A program made the position numbers and the translations under genes. Below, piece after piece: positions 35,901 to 47,161 of a stretch of 64,000 nt of DNA. The notes under the pieces are model-generated. The model was not told where the DNA came from, searched no databases, and was given only the letters and a program-made list of their open reading frames with translations. Origin of the DNA: Xylanimonas cellulosilytica DSM 15894. GTDB lineage: Bacteria > Actinomycetota > Actinomycetes > Actinomycetales > Cellulomonadaceae. Within the stretch, counting starts at the first letter, position 1, and each line of letters begins with the position of its first letter. The stretch is taken from contig NC_013530.1 of the NCBI RefSeq assembly GCF_000024965.1, positions 1,860,001-1,924,000 on the forward strand. Reading direction: 5' to 3'.

Positions 35901-36197
35901 TCACCTGTCGGTGGCTCTGCCGGCCCTCTGGTCGACCGCCTGCTTTGCTTCCTGGAGGCCCGCTCCGGTGATCTCGCGGTAGCGCTTGATCGCTGCGATC
36001 TGCTTGCCGTCGCGAAGGAGTGCGTCGACGTCGTCGATCCCCGCGGGGTCGGGCTCGACGAGACCGAGGTGGGTGGCGATGGCGTCGACCGTGCGTTGGA
36101 GTCGCTTCTGGTTCGTCTCCATCGTGCGAAGCCTGCCTTCCACGCTGATCCAGATGCCCAGCAGCATGACGACGATCGCGGCGACGGCGAAACCCAT
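35901..36197 (-). CDS. Membrane-anchored bL12 C-terminal-domain-like protein
   Basis: A 98-residue protein: one N-terminal membrane helix (MGFAVAAIVVMLLGIWISVE), a short coiled-coil segment (LRTMETNQKRLQRTVDAI), then a domain resembling the ribosomal protein bL12 C-terminal domain (LLRDGKQIAAIKRYREITGA, GLQEAKQAVDQ). Function unknown; not a ribosomal stalk protein, as it lacks the bL12 N-terminal dimerisation domain. A TACAGT -10 (36205-36210, minus) lies 7 nt before the ATG. Confidence 0.78.
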   Translation of the reverse strand: MGFAVAAIVVMLLGIWISVEGRLRTMETNQKRLQRTVDAIATHLGLVEPDPAGIDDVDALLRDGKQIAAIKRYREITGAGLQEAKQAVDQRAGRATDR

Positions 36198-36491
36198 GGT
36201 GGGGACTGTAGGGCGTGCCGGGCCGCGTGTCACGGGACCGGTGGCGGAGCCGCATCCGGGAGGTGTCCGAGAACACGAGGACCGGGATCGCGTCGCCATC
36301 GCGCCTGGCCATACTGGTGCGCATGGCATTCACGTCCCTGATGACGTCTCCCCTGCCCGTCGTGACCTGCGTGCTTACACCGACGAGCTGCGGCCCGGGC
36401 ACGGCGTCGGTGCGTGAGGTGGCGCCGGTCGGCGGCTGGGCGAGCGTGCCCGTGCTGCTCACCTGAGGCCGCGACCGGCGTCGCAGGCATG
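36198..36491. other. 294-bp gap without a supported gene
   Basis: Between the bL12-like gene (its -10 at 36205-36210) and the end of the UvrA-like gene. Open frames exist on both strands, but none has a start signal or recognisable domain. Confidence 0.5.
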
Positions 36492-38852
<2,361 letters not shown>

Positions 38853-38890
38853 GGGCGTCACGCTATCCAGGACCACCGACGCCCGCCCCA

Positions 38891-39322
38891 TCAGGCGCCC
38901 TGCCCGGCCGGGTCCTCGCTGAGACGGGCCTGGTTGAGGCGGACCTGGTTGCCCGCCGGGTCCCGGACCGCGGCGTCGCGCAGCCCGTACGGCTGGTCGG
39001 TGGGCTCCTGGACCACCTCCGCGCCCGCGGCGGCGATGCGGTCGAAGTCCTCGTCCAGGGTCGGCGTCGACAGGACGATCGTCGCGTAGGTGCCCTTGGC
39101 CATCATCTCGGCGATCGTGCGCTGCTCGTCCTGCGTCACGCCCGGGTCGGCCGCCGGCGGGTAGAGCACGACGGCGGTCTCCGCTCCGGGCGGGGCGACG
39201 GTGATCCAGCGCATGGTGCCCTGCCCGACGTCGAGACGAACCTCGAAGCCGAGCACGTCGCGGTAGAACGCCAGCGAGGCGTCAGGATCGGTGTGAGGGA
39301 GGAACGTGTTGTTGATGTGCAT
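38891..39322 (-). CDS. Glyoxalase/VOC-family protein
   Basis: A 143-residue vicinal-oxygen-chelate protein: MHINNTFLPHTDPDASLAFY, RDVLGFEVRLDVGQGTMRWI, and a second half ending EVVQEPTDQPYGLRDAAVRD, PAGNQVRLNQ. Substrate unknown. It is 5 nt downstream of the AraC-type gene, so probably co-transcribed and controlled by it. It also has its own TACGTT box (39330-39335, minus) 7 nt before ATG 39322, located at the end of araC. Confidence 0.85.
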   Translation of the reverse strand: MHINNTFLPHTDPDASLAFYRDVLGFEVRLDVGQGTMRWITVAPPGAETAVVLYPPAADPGVTQDEQRTIAEMMAKGTYATIVLSTPTLDEDFDRIAAAGAEVVQEPTDQPYGLRDAAVRDPAGNQVRLNQARLSEDPAGQGA

Positions 39323-39327
39323 GTCAT

Positions 39328-39795
39328 TCAACGTACGGCGGGTGGCTCCCCGGTGGCTTCTTCGATCCTGACCGGTTCCCCGCCCGGCCGCCGCAGCGGC
39401 CGCGTCACCGCCTTGACCACGCACGTCGGCAGTCCCCGCGCATCCGTCGCCGCACGGTCGCGGTACACGCTTGGCGACATGCCCACCAGCTCCGTGAACC
39501 GCGTCGAGAACGTCCCCAGCGAGTGGAACCCGACGGCGAAGCACACCTCCGTGATCGTCAGGTCGCCACGCCGGATCAGGGCCATCGCCCGCTCCACCCG
39601 CCGCGTCATCAGGTACTCGTACGGCGACTCCCCGTACGCCGCCTTGAACTGCCGGCTCAGATGCCCCGCCGAGACGTGCACACCCGCCGCCAGCGCCGCC
39701 ACGTCCAGCGGCAGCGCATACTCCCGGTCCATCCGGTCCCGCACCCGCCGCAACAGTGCAAGCTCACGCAACCGATCGACGTCGCTGCTGGTCAC
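39328..39795 (-). CDS. AraC-family transcriptional regulator
   Basis: A 155-residue AraC-type regulator consisting almost only of the DNA-binding domain: DREYALPLDVAALAAGVHVS, AGHLSRQFKAAYGESPYEYL, MTRRVERAMALIRRGDLTIT, EVCFAVGFHSLGTFSTRFTE. There is no separate ligand-binding domain; a short C-terminal tail (PTCVVKAVTRPLRRPGGEP) may serve. GTG 39795 follows a TACGGT -10 (39802-39807, minus) at 6 nt. Pairing with a glyoxalase gene is common in actinobacteria. Confidence 0.87.
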   Translation of the reverse strand: MTSSDVDRLRELALLRRVRDRMDREYALPLDVAALAAGVHVSAGHLSRQFKAAYGESPYEYLMTRRVERAMALIRRGDLTITEVCFAVGFHSLGTFSTRFTELVGMSPSVYRDRAATDARGLPTCVVKAVTRPLRRPGGEPVRIEEATGEPPAVR

Positions 39796-39829
39796 GGACC
39801 TACCGTACGACGACGCACCCCCGCCCGGG

Positions 39830-40309
39830 CTAGGACAGCGCCACCCACACACCGTCACGCATGAGCACACGCCCGGCGATCTCGGCCTCGTCGCGCCACG
39901 CCAGGATGCGCTGCGCCCGCAGGACGGCGAACGCCTGCCCCTGGATCCCCCGCGGGTCCCAGTCCGCCTGCGCCGCGTACAGCTCGCCCAGGTCCGCATC
40001 GTCGGCGACGTCGACTACGCGTTCCAGCACGGCGTCGACGAGCACGACGTCACGGGTCGCGCCGTACGCCAGGCGCGCCGCACCCGTCGCCTCCAGGTTG
40101 CGCATGGTGCGCGTCCTGCGCGCGGACGCCAGCAGCACCCGGTCACCGGGCAGCCAGGCCGGGGTGAGCGGAACCAGGTACGGCTCACCGGCAGCCGACG
40201 ACGTCGCGACCCACGCGTCCACGCCGGGCGCACGCAGCGCGGCCAGGGAGTCGGCGGCACGATCGAGGTCACGGCGCTCACCGTAGAGGCCACGCCCCGA
40301 CACCACCAC
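39830..40309 (-). CDS. Pyridoxamine 5'-phosphate oxidase-like split-barrel protein
   Basis: A 159-residue protein with a flavin/F420-binding split-barrel pattern: DAWVATSSAAGEPYLVPLTP, LLASARRTRTMRNLEATGAA, RLAYG, and DVVLVDAVLERVVDV. Probably an FMN- or F420-dependent oxidoreductase of unknown substrate. Three consecutive GTG codons (40301-40309) could serve as start; the outermost is given. Divergent from the alpha/beta hydrolase. Confidence 0.7.
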   Translation of the reverse strand: MVVSGRGLYGERRDLDRAADSLAALRAPGVDAWVATSSAAGEPYLVPLTPAWLPGDRVLLASARRTRTMRNLEATGAARLAYGATRDVVLVDAVLERVVDVADDADLGELYAAQADWDPRGIQGQAFAVLRAQRILAWRDEAEIAGRVLMRDGVWVALS

Positions 40310-40352
40310 CCCCGAGTGACGCCAGTCACCTCCAGCCCGTAGGTTGGGCCGC

Positions 40353-41150
40353 ATGCTGCTCGCGCACGACGACGCCCCCGACAACGGGGCCGCGCCCGCC
40401 GTCCTCCTCCTGCACGCCGGGGTCGCCGACCGGCGCATGTGGAGCCCCGTCGCCGGCCACCTCACCCACGCGTTCCACGTCATCAGCCCTGATCTGCGCG
40501 GGTACGGCGACACGCCCCTGCCGCCCGAGGAGTACGCCGACGCCGACGACGTCGCAGCCCTCCTCGACCACCTCGGTATCCAGGACGCCGCCGTCGTCGG
40601 CGCCTCGTACGGCGGACGCGTCGCGCTCGAGCTCACCGCCCGCCACCCCGCACGCGTGCGCCAGCTCGTCCTCCTGAACCCCGCGCTGCGCGGCATCGCC
40701 CCCACGGCCGACGCCCGCGCCGTCGATGAGGCCGAGACGGCACTGCTCGACGCCGGTGACGTCGAAGGCGCCGTCCGGCTCAACATCACCACCTACCTCG
40801 GCGCCGGGGCCTCGCTCTCGACCCGCGAGGCGCTCGCGGGCATGCAGCGGCACGCGTTCGAGGTGCAGCTCGCCGCCGACGAGGACGCCGAGCGGACCGG
40901 GGAAGGACCCCGCCCCGTGAGCGTCGACGTCGACCTCGCGCGCATCGCCGTGCCGACGCTCGTCGTCTCCGGCGCCCACGACCTCGACCACTTCCGGGAG
41001 GTCGCCCGGCACATCGCGCGGACCGTCCCTGGCGCCGAGCACGTAGAGCTGCCGTGGGCCGCCCACCTGCCGTCGCTGGAACGTCCCGGCGCCGTCGTCA
41101 CCCTCCTGCTCGACGCGCTGCGCGACGACCCGGACGTCCACGCCCCGTAG
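40353..41150 (+). CDS. Alpha/beta-fold hydrolase
   Basis: A 265-residue hydrolase: oxyanion region LLLHAGVADRRMW, nucleophile GASYGG (Ser near 90), acid in VVSGAHDLDHF and catalytic His in LPWAAHLPSLERP. Substrate not predictable. ATG 40353 is taken over 40344 because TAGGTT (40340-40345) is 7 nt upstream. Convergent with vapC, 9 bp between stops. Confidence 0.85.
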   Translation: MLLAHDDAPDNGAAPAVLLLHAGVADRRMWSPVAGHLTHAFHVISPDLRGYGDTPLPPEEYADADDVAALLDHLGIQDAAVVGASYGGRVALELTARHPARVRQLVLLNPALRGIAPTADARAVDEAETALLDAGDVEGAVRLNITTYLGAGASLSTREALAGMQRHAFEVQLAADEDAERTGEGPRPVSVDVDLARIAVPTLVVSGAHDLDHFREVARHIARTVPGAEHVELPWAAHLPSLERPGAVVTLLLDALRDDPDVHAP

Positions 41151-41159
41151 AGGGTGCCG

Positions 41160-41588
41160 TCACGGACGCGGCACAGCCACGACCTGCACGAGTTCCTCGA
41201 GGCCGCGGAAGTCGTCGGGGTTGGTCGTGTACAGCGCCAGCCCATTGGACCGGGCGACCGCGGCGATCATCAGGTCCGCCACTCGACGACGCGGGGTCCT
41301 CCCCGCGTCGCGAACCGCCGCCGAGATCACGCCGAAGGCGCGCGCAGCTTCGGCGTCGAACGAGAGTGGGTCGAACTCGTTCTCGACGCGCTGCAGCACG
41401 TCTGTCCGTCGCGCGCGCTCCGCGCGGGCCTCGGCATCGTCGCCGACGACCAGCTGGACTCCGGCGGAGAGCTCGGCGAGTGTGATCGCGCTGATCGCCA
41501 TCTGGTCCGGGAGGTCACCAGGGTCGACGACGGTGCGAAGGATCAGGATGTTCGTGTCGAGGAGCCCGACGGTCGCGTCAACGCTCAA
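41160..41588 (-). CDS. vapC: VapC-family PIN toxin, probable TTG start
   Basis: A 142-residue PIN-domain ribonuclease. Acidic residues are visible in VGLLDTNILIL, ISAITLAELSAG, RRRVADLMIAAVA and LYTTNPDDFRGL, so the four-acid site is complete. It overlaps the end of vapB by 11 bases. No ATG or GTG fits near the family start; TTG at 41588 (LSVDATVGLLDTN) is the best candidate, with ATG 41621 as an alternative. Confidence 0.84.
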   Translation of the reverse strand: MSVDATVGLLDTNILILRTVVDPGDLPDQMAISAITLAELSAGVQLVVGDDAEARAERARRTDVLQRVENEFDPLSFDAEAARAFGVISAAVRDAGRTPRRRVADLMIAAVARSNGLALYTTNPDDFRGLEELVQVVAVPRP

Positions 41589-41850
41589 AAGGGTCGCCCA
41601 GGTGCGAGTCGAACGCTGCATCCTGATCCGCGCGGAAGGCGTCGACATCGACGCGTGGGGCATTGCGCGACATCGCCGCGAACTCCGACCGGCTGACGAA
41701 TCGACGACGGCGTCGCAGCGGGACCAGCGCACCGATCTCCTGACCGTCGCGGGTGACAGTAAAGGTCTCACCCCGTTCGACAGCATCCATGATCTCGCGC
41801 GAGCGCATGCGCAGGTCGCGCTGGCTGATGTGCGGCTGGGACATGGACAT
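41578..41850 (-). CDS. vapB: VapB antitoxin (Phd/YefM type)
   Basis: A 90-residue antitoxin: SQRDLRMRSREIMDAVERGE, TFTVTRDGQEIGALVPL, then an Arg patch (RRRRRF) and an acidic C-terminus (AFRADQDAAFDSHLGD) that would wrap around VapC. ATG 41850 is chosen because TACGAT (41858-41863, minus) is 7 nt upstream. A second ATG is at 41844. Confidence 0.83.
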   Translation of the reverse strand: MSMSQPHISQRDLRMRSREIMDAVERGETFTVTRDGQEIGALVPLRRRRRFVSRSEFAAMSRNAPRVDVDAFRADQDAAFDSHLGDPFER

Positions 41851-41857
41851 GGCAAAC

Positions 41858-41893
41858 ATCGTACGGGGGTGTGGCACCATGTGCCACACCCCC
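41858..41893 (-). promoter_or_regulatory. vapBC promoter with perfect 13-bp palindrome
   Basis: GGGGGTGTGGCAC (41865-41877) and GTGCCACACCCCC (41881-41893) form a perfect inverted repeat with a 3-nt centre, ending 1 bp before the -10 TACGAT (41858-41863). This is where an autorepressor would block RNA polymerase. Binding by VapB or VapBC is inferred. Confidence 0.7.
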
Positions 41894-41926
41894 GCAAGAT
41901 CACGCGTACGCCCGTCTCGGCGGCCG

Positions 41927-43409
<1,483 letters not shown>

Positions 43410-43479
43410 AGCGCCCGTGGCGCCACGCACTCGACGCCACCGGTTGCGCCGTGACCCGCCGGCCGCGCCACCATCGGGG

Positions 43480-44193
43480 GTGACCGCCGCCCAGCCCTCC
43501 GCCGCCCGCGCCGCGCTGCGTCGGCTGGGGTGGCTTGCCGGCGACTACGCGTTCGCGGCGTGGTGCCAGGCGCGCGGCGCCGTCGGCCCCCGTGACCCGT
43601 CTCGGTACGCGGGCCCGCCCGGGCGCCGCTGCCCGGACGTGGTGCTCGTGCCCGGCGTGCTGGAGCCGTGGGCCTTCTTGGCGCCGCTGGCGGAGCGTCT
43701 GCACCGTGCCGGGCACGCCGTCCACGTCGTGCCCGGGCTGGGCTACCACCGCCAGGACCTGCCCGAGGCGGCCCGCGTCGTCGCCGACGTCCTCGTGGAA
43801 CGCGACCTGCGCGATGTCGTCCTCGTCGGACATTCCAAGGGCGGTCTGGTCGGCAAGCTGCTCCTCTGCGACCCGGACGTCGGGGCGCGGGTGCGGGGCG
43901 TGGTCGCGATCGCCGCACCGTTCGCCGGGGCGCGCCGCGCGCGCCTGGTGCCCCTGCACACCATCCAGGTGTTCCGGCCCGACGACCCGGGCATCGTCGC
44001 GCTCGCGCGCGCCGACGACGCCGACGCGCGCATCGTCTCGGTGTTCGGCTCGTGGGACCCGCACATCCCCGAGGGCAGCGCGCTCGCCGGGGCGCGCAAC
44101 GTCCGGCTCGCGACCCCGGGGCACTTCCGCGTGCTGGCCGACCCTCGGCTGCCGCACGTCGTGCTCGACGCCGTCGCCGCGCTCGCCCGCTGA
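43480..44193 (+). CDS. Lipase-like alpha/beta hydrolase
   Basis: A 237-residue hydrolase with PDVVLVPGVLEPWAFLAPLA, nucleophile motif VLVGHSKGGLVGK (Ser near 115), acid in SVFGSWDPHIPEG and His in LATPGHFRVLADPR. It resembles the lipase/PGAP1-like esterases; substrate unknown. The GTG start at 43480 is chosen to match the start of conserved sequence; no clear SD. Divergent from argG. Confidence 0.78.
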   Translation: MTAAQPSAARAALRRLGWLAGDYAFAAWCQARGAVGPRDPSRYAGPPGRRCPDVVLVPGVLEPWAFLAPLAERLHRAGHAVHVVPGLGYHRQDLPEAARVVADVLVERDLRDVVLVGHSKGGLVGKLLLCDPDVGARVRGVVAIAAPFAGARRARLVPLHTIQVFRPDDPGIVALARADDADARIVSVFGSWDPHIPEGSALAGARNVRLATPGHFRVLADPRLPHVVLDAVAALAR

Positions 44194-44247
44194 GCTCGCC
44201 CGCCGACCCCTGCCCTCTGAGCCGGCCTCGGAAGGTCTGTCGTGCGG

Positions 44248-44661
44248 TCAGGCGGCCAGGGCGTGCCCGACAGCGCGGACCAGGCCGGTGGTGCTCAGCG
44301 CGCCGCGGCGGTACCGGGCGACGGCGTCGGCCAGCTCGGCACTGTGCCCCTGCGGCGGGGGGGCCTGCGACCCGCCCGGGTACGGGGCCCACACCGGGCG
44401 GTCGAACACGGCCTTGCGGGCCGCCGGGCCGCGGAACAGCCGCCCCGGCAGGGCCCAGGAGGCGGCACGCTCGCCCGGGGCGAGCGGGGCGGCCGCGTCG
44501 GTGCTGGGCGTGGCAGCGCCGGGCGCGGGCACGATGGACGCGGTGGTGCGGGTCAGCAGCGACCGGCGGTACCGGACGCCCGGGTTCCACCGCGCGGCGG
44601 GCGGCTCGGGCGGGTGGACGCCGCTCGTGGTGCGGTGCACGCGTGCGGACTGCTCGACCAT
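44248..44661 (-). CDS. Hypothetical protein
   Basis: A 137-residue protein I do not recognise: rich in Pro, Ala and Arg, with a middle part RWNPGVRYRRSLLTRTTASI and a C-terminal helical part (AELADAVARYRRGALSTTGL). No signal peptide or membrane helix. The ATG has a strong GGGGAGGAG 5 nt upstream, and the frame is free of rare codons, so translation is plausible. Confidence 0.6.
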   Translation of the reverse strand: MVEQSARVHRTTSGVHPPEPPAARWNPGVRYRRSLLTRTTASIVPAPGAATPSTDAAAPLAPGERAASWALPGRLFRGPAARKAVFDRPVWAPYPGGSQAPPPQGHSAELADAVARYRRGALSTTGLVRAVGHALAA

Positions 44662-44759
44662 CGTCGCTCCTCCCCTGCGGCGCCGCCGCCGCGTGGATGC
44701 ATCGTCCCGCACGCCGCGACCTCGGGCAACACCCTCGCCCGGATCAGCCCTCGCGCAGG

Positions 44760-45206
44760 TCAGCCCTCGACGAGGGCGGCGAGCCGGTCCACCGACGCCT
44801 GCAGCTTCTCCGCCGTCGTCGAGCGTGCCCGTTTGACCCGGCGCTCGTCGGTCAGCCCTGACCAGTCGTACGTGTGCGTCAGCCGGGTGGTGCCGTCGTC
44901 GAGCGGCGCCAGCTCCCACCGCCACACGTGACCCGGCACCGGGCCGTCCACGGGCGCCGGCTTCCACGCGATCAGGCGCCCCTCGGCGAACTCGACGACG
45001 TGGTTCTGGCGCACGTTGCCGTTCGTGTTCGTCATCAGGAACGCGTCGCCGACCGCGTGCACCCGCTGGCCGGGCGCCGCCTGGGACAGGTTGTCGTTGC
45101 CGTCCCACTCGGGCTGGCGGGCCGGGTCCGCGATCAGCTCGAAGATCGTCTCGGCCGCGGCGTGAACCACGCGGCTCGCGGACACCACACGCGTCTCGTC
45201 GGTCAT
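44760..45206 (-). CDS. SRPBCC-family protein (polyketide cyclase/START-like)
   Basis: A 148-residue ligand-binding fold protein: VVSASRVVHAAAETIFELIA, DPARQPEWDGNDNL, RLIAWKPAPVDGPVPGHVWR and TRLTHTYDWSGLTDE. Such proteins bind small hydrophobic ligands; role unknown. ATG 45206 faces away from ald. A weak TTGGAT lies 6 nt before it on the minus strand. Confidence 0.82.
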   Translation of the reverse strand: MTDETRVVSASRVVHAAAETIFELIADPARQPEWDGNDNLSQAAPGQRVHAVGDAFLMTNTNGNVRQNHVVEFAEGRLIAWKPAPVDGPVPGHVWRWELAPLDDGTTRLTHTYDWSGLTDERRVKRARSTTAEKLQASVDRLAALVEG

Positions 45207-45336
45207 GGCGCCATCCAACCACCGGCCCGGCCGCGTCGCCGCGCGCCAACCCGGGGGCGGTCCGGCGGCGTCGGGCAGACAATCGGGTCGACTGACCACG
45301 GCCGCCCACCGGCGGCCCCGTCCGGGAGGCCCCCGC

Positions 45337-46449
45337 ATGCGCATCGCCGTGCCGAAGGAAGTCAAGAACCACGAGTACCGCGTCGCGGTCACCCCTGCCG
45401 GCGTGCACGAGCTCGTCCGGCACGGCCACAGCGTGCACGTCCAGGCCGGCGCCGGCGAGGGCTCCTCGATCACCGACGACGAGTACGCGGCGGCCGGTGC
45501 CGTCATCGAGCCGGACGCCGCGACCACCTGGGGAGCGGGCGAGCTGGTCCTCAAGGTCAAGGAGCCCGTCCCCGCCGAGTACCTCCACCTGCGCGACGGG
45601 CAGGTGCTCTTCACCTACCTGCACCTGGCCGCCGACCGCGCCCTGACCCTCGAGCTGTGCGCGCGCGGCGTCACCGGCATCGCCTACGAGACCGTGCAGA
45701 CCGACACCGGTGCGCTGCCGCTGCTCGCCCCCATGTCCGAGGTGGCGGGGCGCCTCGCCCCGCAGGTCGGTGCCGCCTGCCTGCTCAAGGCCGCCGGCGG
45801 GCGCGGGCTGCTGCTCGGCGGCGTGCCCGGCGTCGCCCCGGGGCACGTCGTCATCATCGGTGCCGGCGTCTCGGGCATGAACGCAGCCCGCGTCGCCGTC
45901 GGCATGGGCGCACGGGTCACGGTGGTCGACCGCAGCGCGCGGGCGCTCGCTGCCGCCGACGCGCACTTCGACGGCCGGGTTCAGACGCTCGCGTCGAACG
46001 CCTGGGAGATCGAGCGGGCCGTGCTCGACGCCGACGTCGTCGTCGGGGCGGTGCTCGTGGCGGGCGCGAAGGCACCCGTCCTGGTCAGCACGGACCTCGT
46101 CGCACGCATGCGCCCTGGCTCGGTGCTGGTGGACATCTCCATCGACCAGGGCGGCTGCTTCGAGGACTCCCGCCCGACGACGCACGCCGACCCCACCTAC
46201 CGGGTGCACGGCACGACGTTCTACGCGGTGGCGAACATGCCCGGTGCCGTACCGAACACCTCGACGCGCGCGCTGACGAACGTCACGCTCCCCTACGTCG
46301 TCGAGCTGGCGAACCTGGGCTGGCAGGCTGCCGTGCGCGCGGACGCGACGCTGGCCCGTGGCCTCAACACGCACGCCGGCGCGGTGACGCACGCGGGCGT
46401 GGCCGAGGCGCACGGGCTGGAGCTCACCCCGCTCGACGTGCAGCACTGA
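45337..46449 (+). CDS. ald: Alanine dehydrogenase
   Basis: NAD-dependent interconversion of alanine with pyruvate and ammonia. The 370 residues hold MRIAVPKEVKNHEYRVAVTP, KVKEPVPAEY, LFTYLHLAAD with the catalytic His, MSEVAGRLAPQVGA, the Rossmann motif VVIIGAGVSGMNAARVA, and VDISIDQGGCFEDSRPTTH. ATG has GGGAGG 8 nt upstream. The 130-bp upstream gap holds its promoter; no obvious AldR/Lrp repeat was recognised. Confidence 0.96.
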   Translation: MRIAVPKEVKNHEYRVAVTPAGVHELVRHGHSVHVQAGAGEGSSITDDEYAAAGAVIEPDAATTWGAGELVLKVKEPVPAEYLHLRDGQVLFTYLHLAADRALTLELCARGVTGIAYETVQTDTGALPLLAPMSEVAGRLAPQVGAACLLKAAGGRGLLLGGVPGVAPGHVVIIGAGVSGMNAARVAVGMGARVTVVDRSARALAAADAHFDGRVQTLASNAWEIERAVLDADVVVGAVLVAGAKAPVLVSTDLVARMRPGSVLVDISIDQGGCFEDSRPTTHADPTYRVHGTTFYAVANMPGAVPNTSTRALTNVTLPYVVELANLGWQAAVRADATLARGLNTHAGAVTHAGVAEAHGLELTPLDVQH

Positions 46450-46465
46450 TCCCGGGCCGCCCCGC

Positions 46466-46496
46466 CCGCGAGGTAGAACGTGGTTCTACCTCGCGG
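46466..46496. terminator. Bidirectional terminator between ald and FMN reductase gene
   Basis: CCGCGAGGTAGAAC (46466-46479) pairs perfectly with GTTCTACCTCGCGG (46483-46496) around a GTG loop. It lies between two convergent gene ends. Confidence 0.85.
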
Positions 46497-46518
46497 TGAA
46501 GCGGCTGTGGAACGGGAG

Positions 46519-47151
46519 TTACAGGCCTTCGCGGGCGAGGAGCTCCGCGAACGACGGCGTGGACTCGAACGGGTCCGCCGCCGTCGGGGCCTGCTGACGG
46601 GCGGCCACGGCTGCGGCCAGGTCGCGGCCCGCACGCGCGATGCGCTCCGGCAGCGGGTTGACCCGGTCGTCCTGGCCCGCCCAGTCGTCGGTGGCGGCGA
46701 ACACCGCCGTCGACAGGACGTCGGCGTGCAGGTAAGTGAACAGCGGCCGCATCGAGTAGTCGAGCGCGAGCGAGTGCCGGGGCGTGCCACCGGTCGCGGC
46801 GAGCAGCACGGGCAGGTCGTGCAGCGCGTCCCGGTCGAGGATGTCGACGAACGACTTGAACAGCCCCGAGTAGGTGGTGGTGAACAGCGGGGTCACGGCG
46901 ATCAGCCCGTCGGCGGCGTACAGCCGGTTCAGGACGGTGGCGAGGTCCCCGGTGGGGAACCCGGTCAGCATCGCGTCGACGACGGCGTGGGCGTGCTCAC
47001 GCAGCTCGATGGTCTCGACCGTCACGGTGTGCCCGGCCGTCTCCAGCTCGCCGACGGTCGCCTCGGTGAGGCGGTCGGCGAGCAGGCGGGTGGACGACGG
47101 GTCCGACAGGCCGGCCGAGACGACGGCGAGCGTGCGGGTGGTGTGCGTCAT
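46519..47151 (-). CDS. NAD(P)H-dependent FMN reductase (CE1759-type)
   Basis: A 210-residue flavodoxin-like reductase: TLAVVSAGLSDPSSTRLLAD, ADGLIAVTPLFTTTYSGLFK, and LLAATGGTPRHSLALD. It would supply reduced FMN to the luciferase-like monooxygenase encoded 10 nt upstream, a known CE1758/CE1759-type pairing. ATG 47151 (MTHTTRTLAV) is chosen over a longer frame. Confidence 0.85.
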   Translation of the reverse strand: MTHTTRTLAVVSAGLSDPSSTRLLADRLTEATVGELETAGHTVTVETIELREHAHAVVDAMLTGFPTGDLATVLNRLYAADGLIAVTPLFTTTYSGLFKSFVDILDRDALHDLPVLLAATGGTPRHSLALDYSMRPLFTYLHADVLSTAVFAATDDWAGQDDRVNPLPERIARAGRDLAAAVAARQQAPTAADPFESTPSFAELLAREGL

Positions 47152-47161
47152 CGGCGTTACC

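Noticed and set aside
44248-46446. 732-codon minus-strand frame across ald
   Set aside because: Only its last 137 codons (44248-44661) have a start signal; the rest is antisense to ald.
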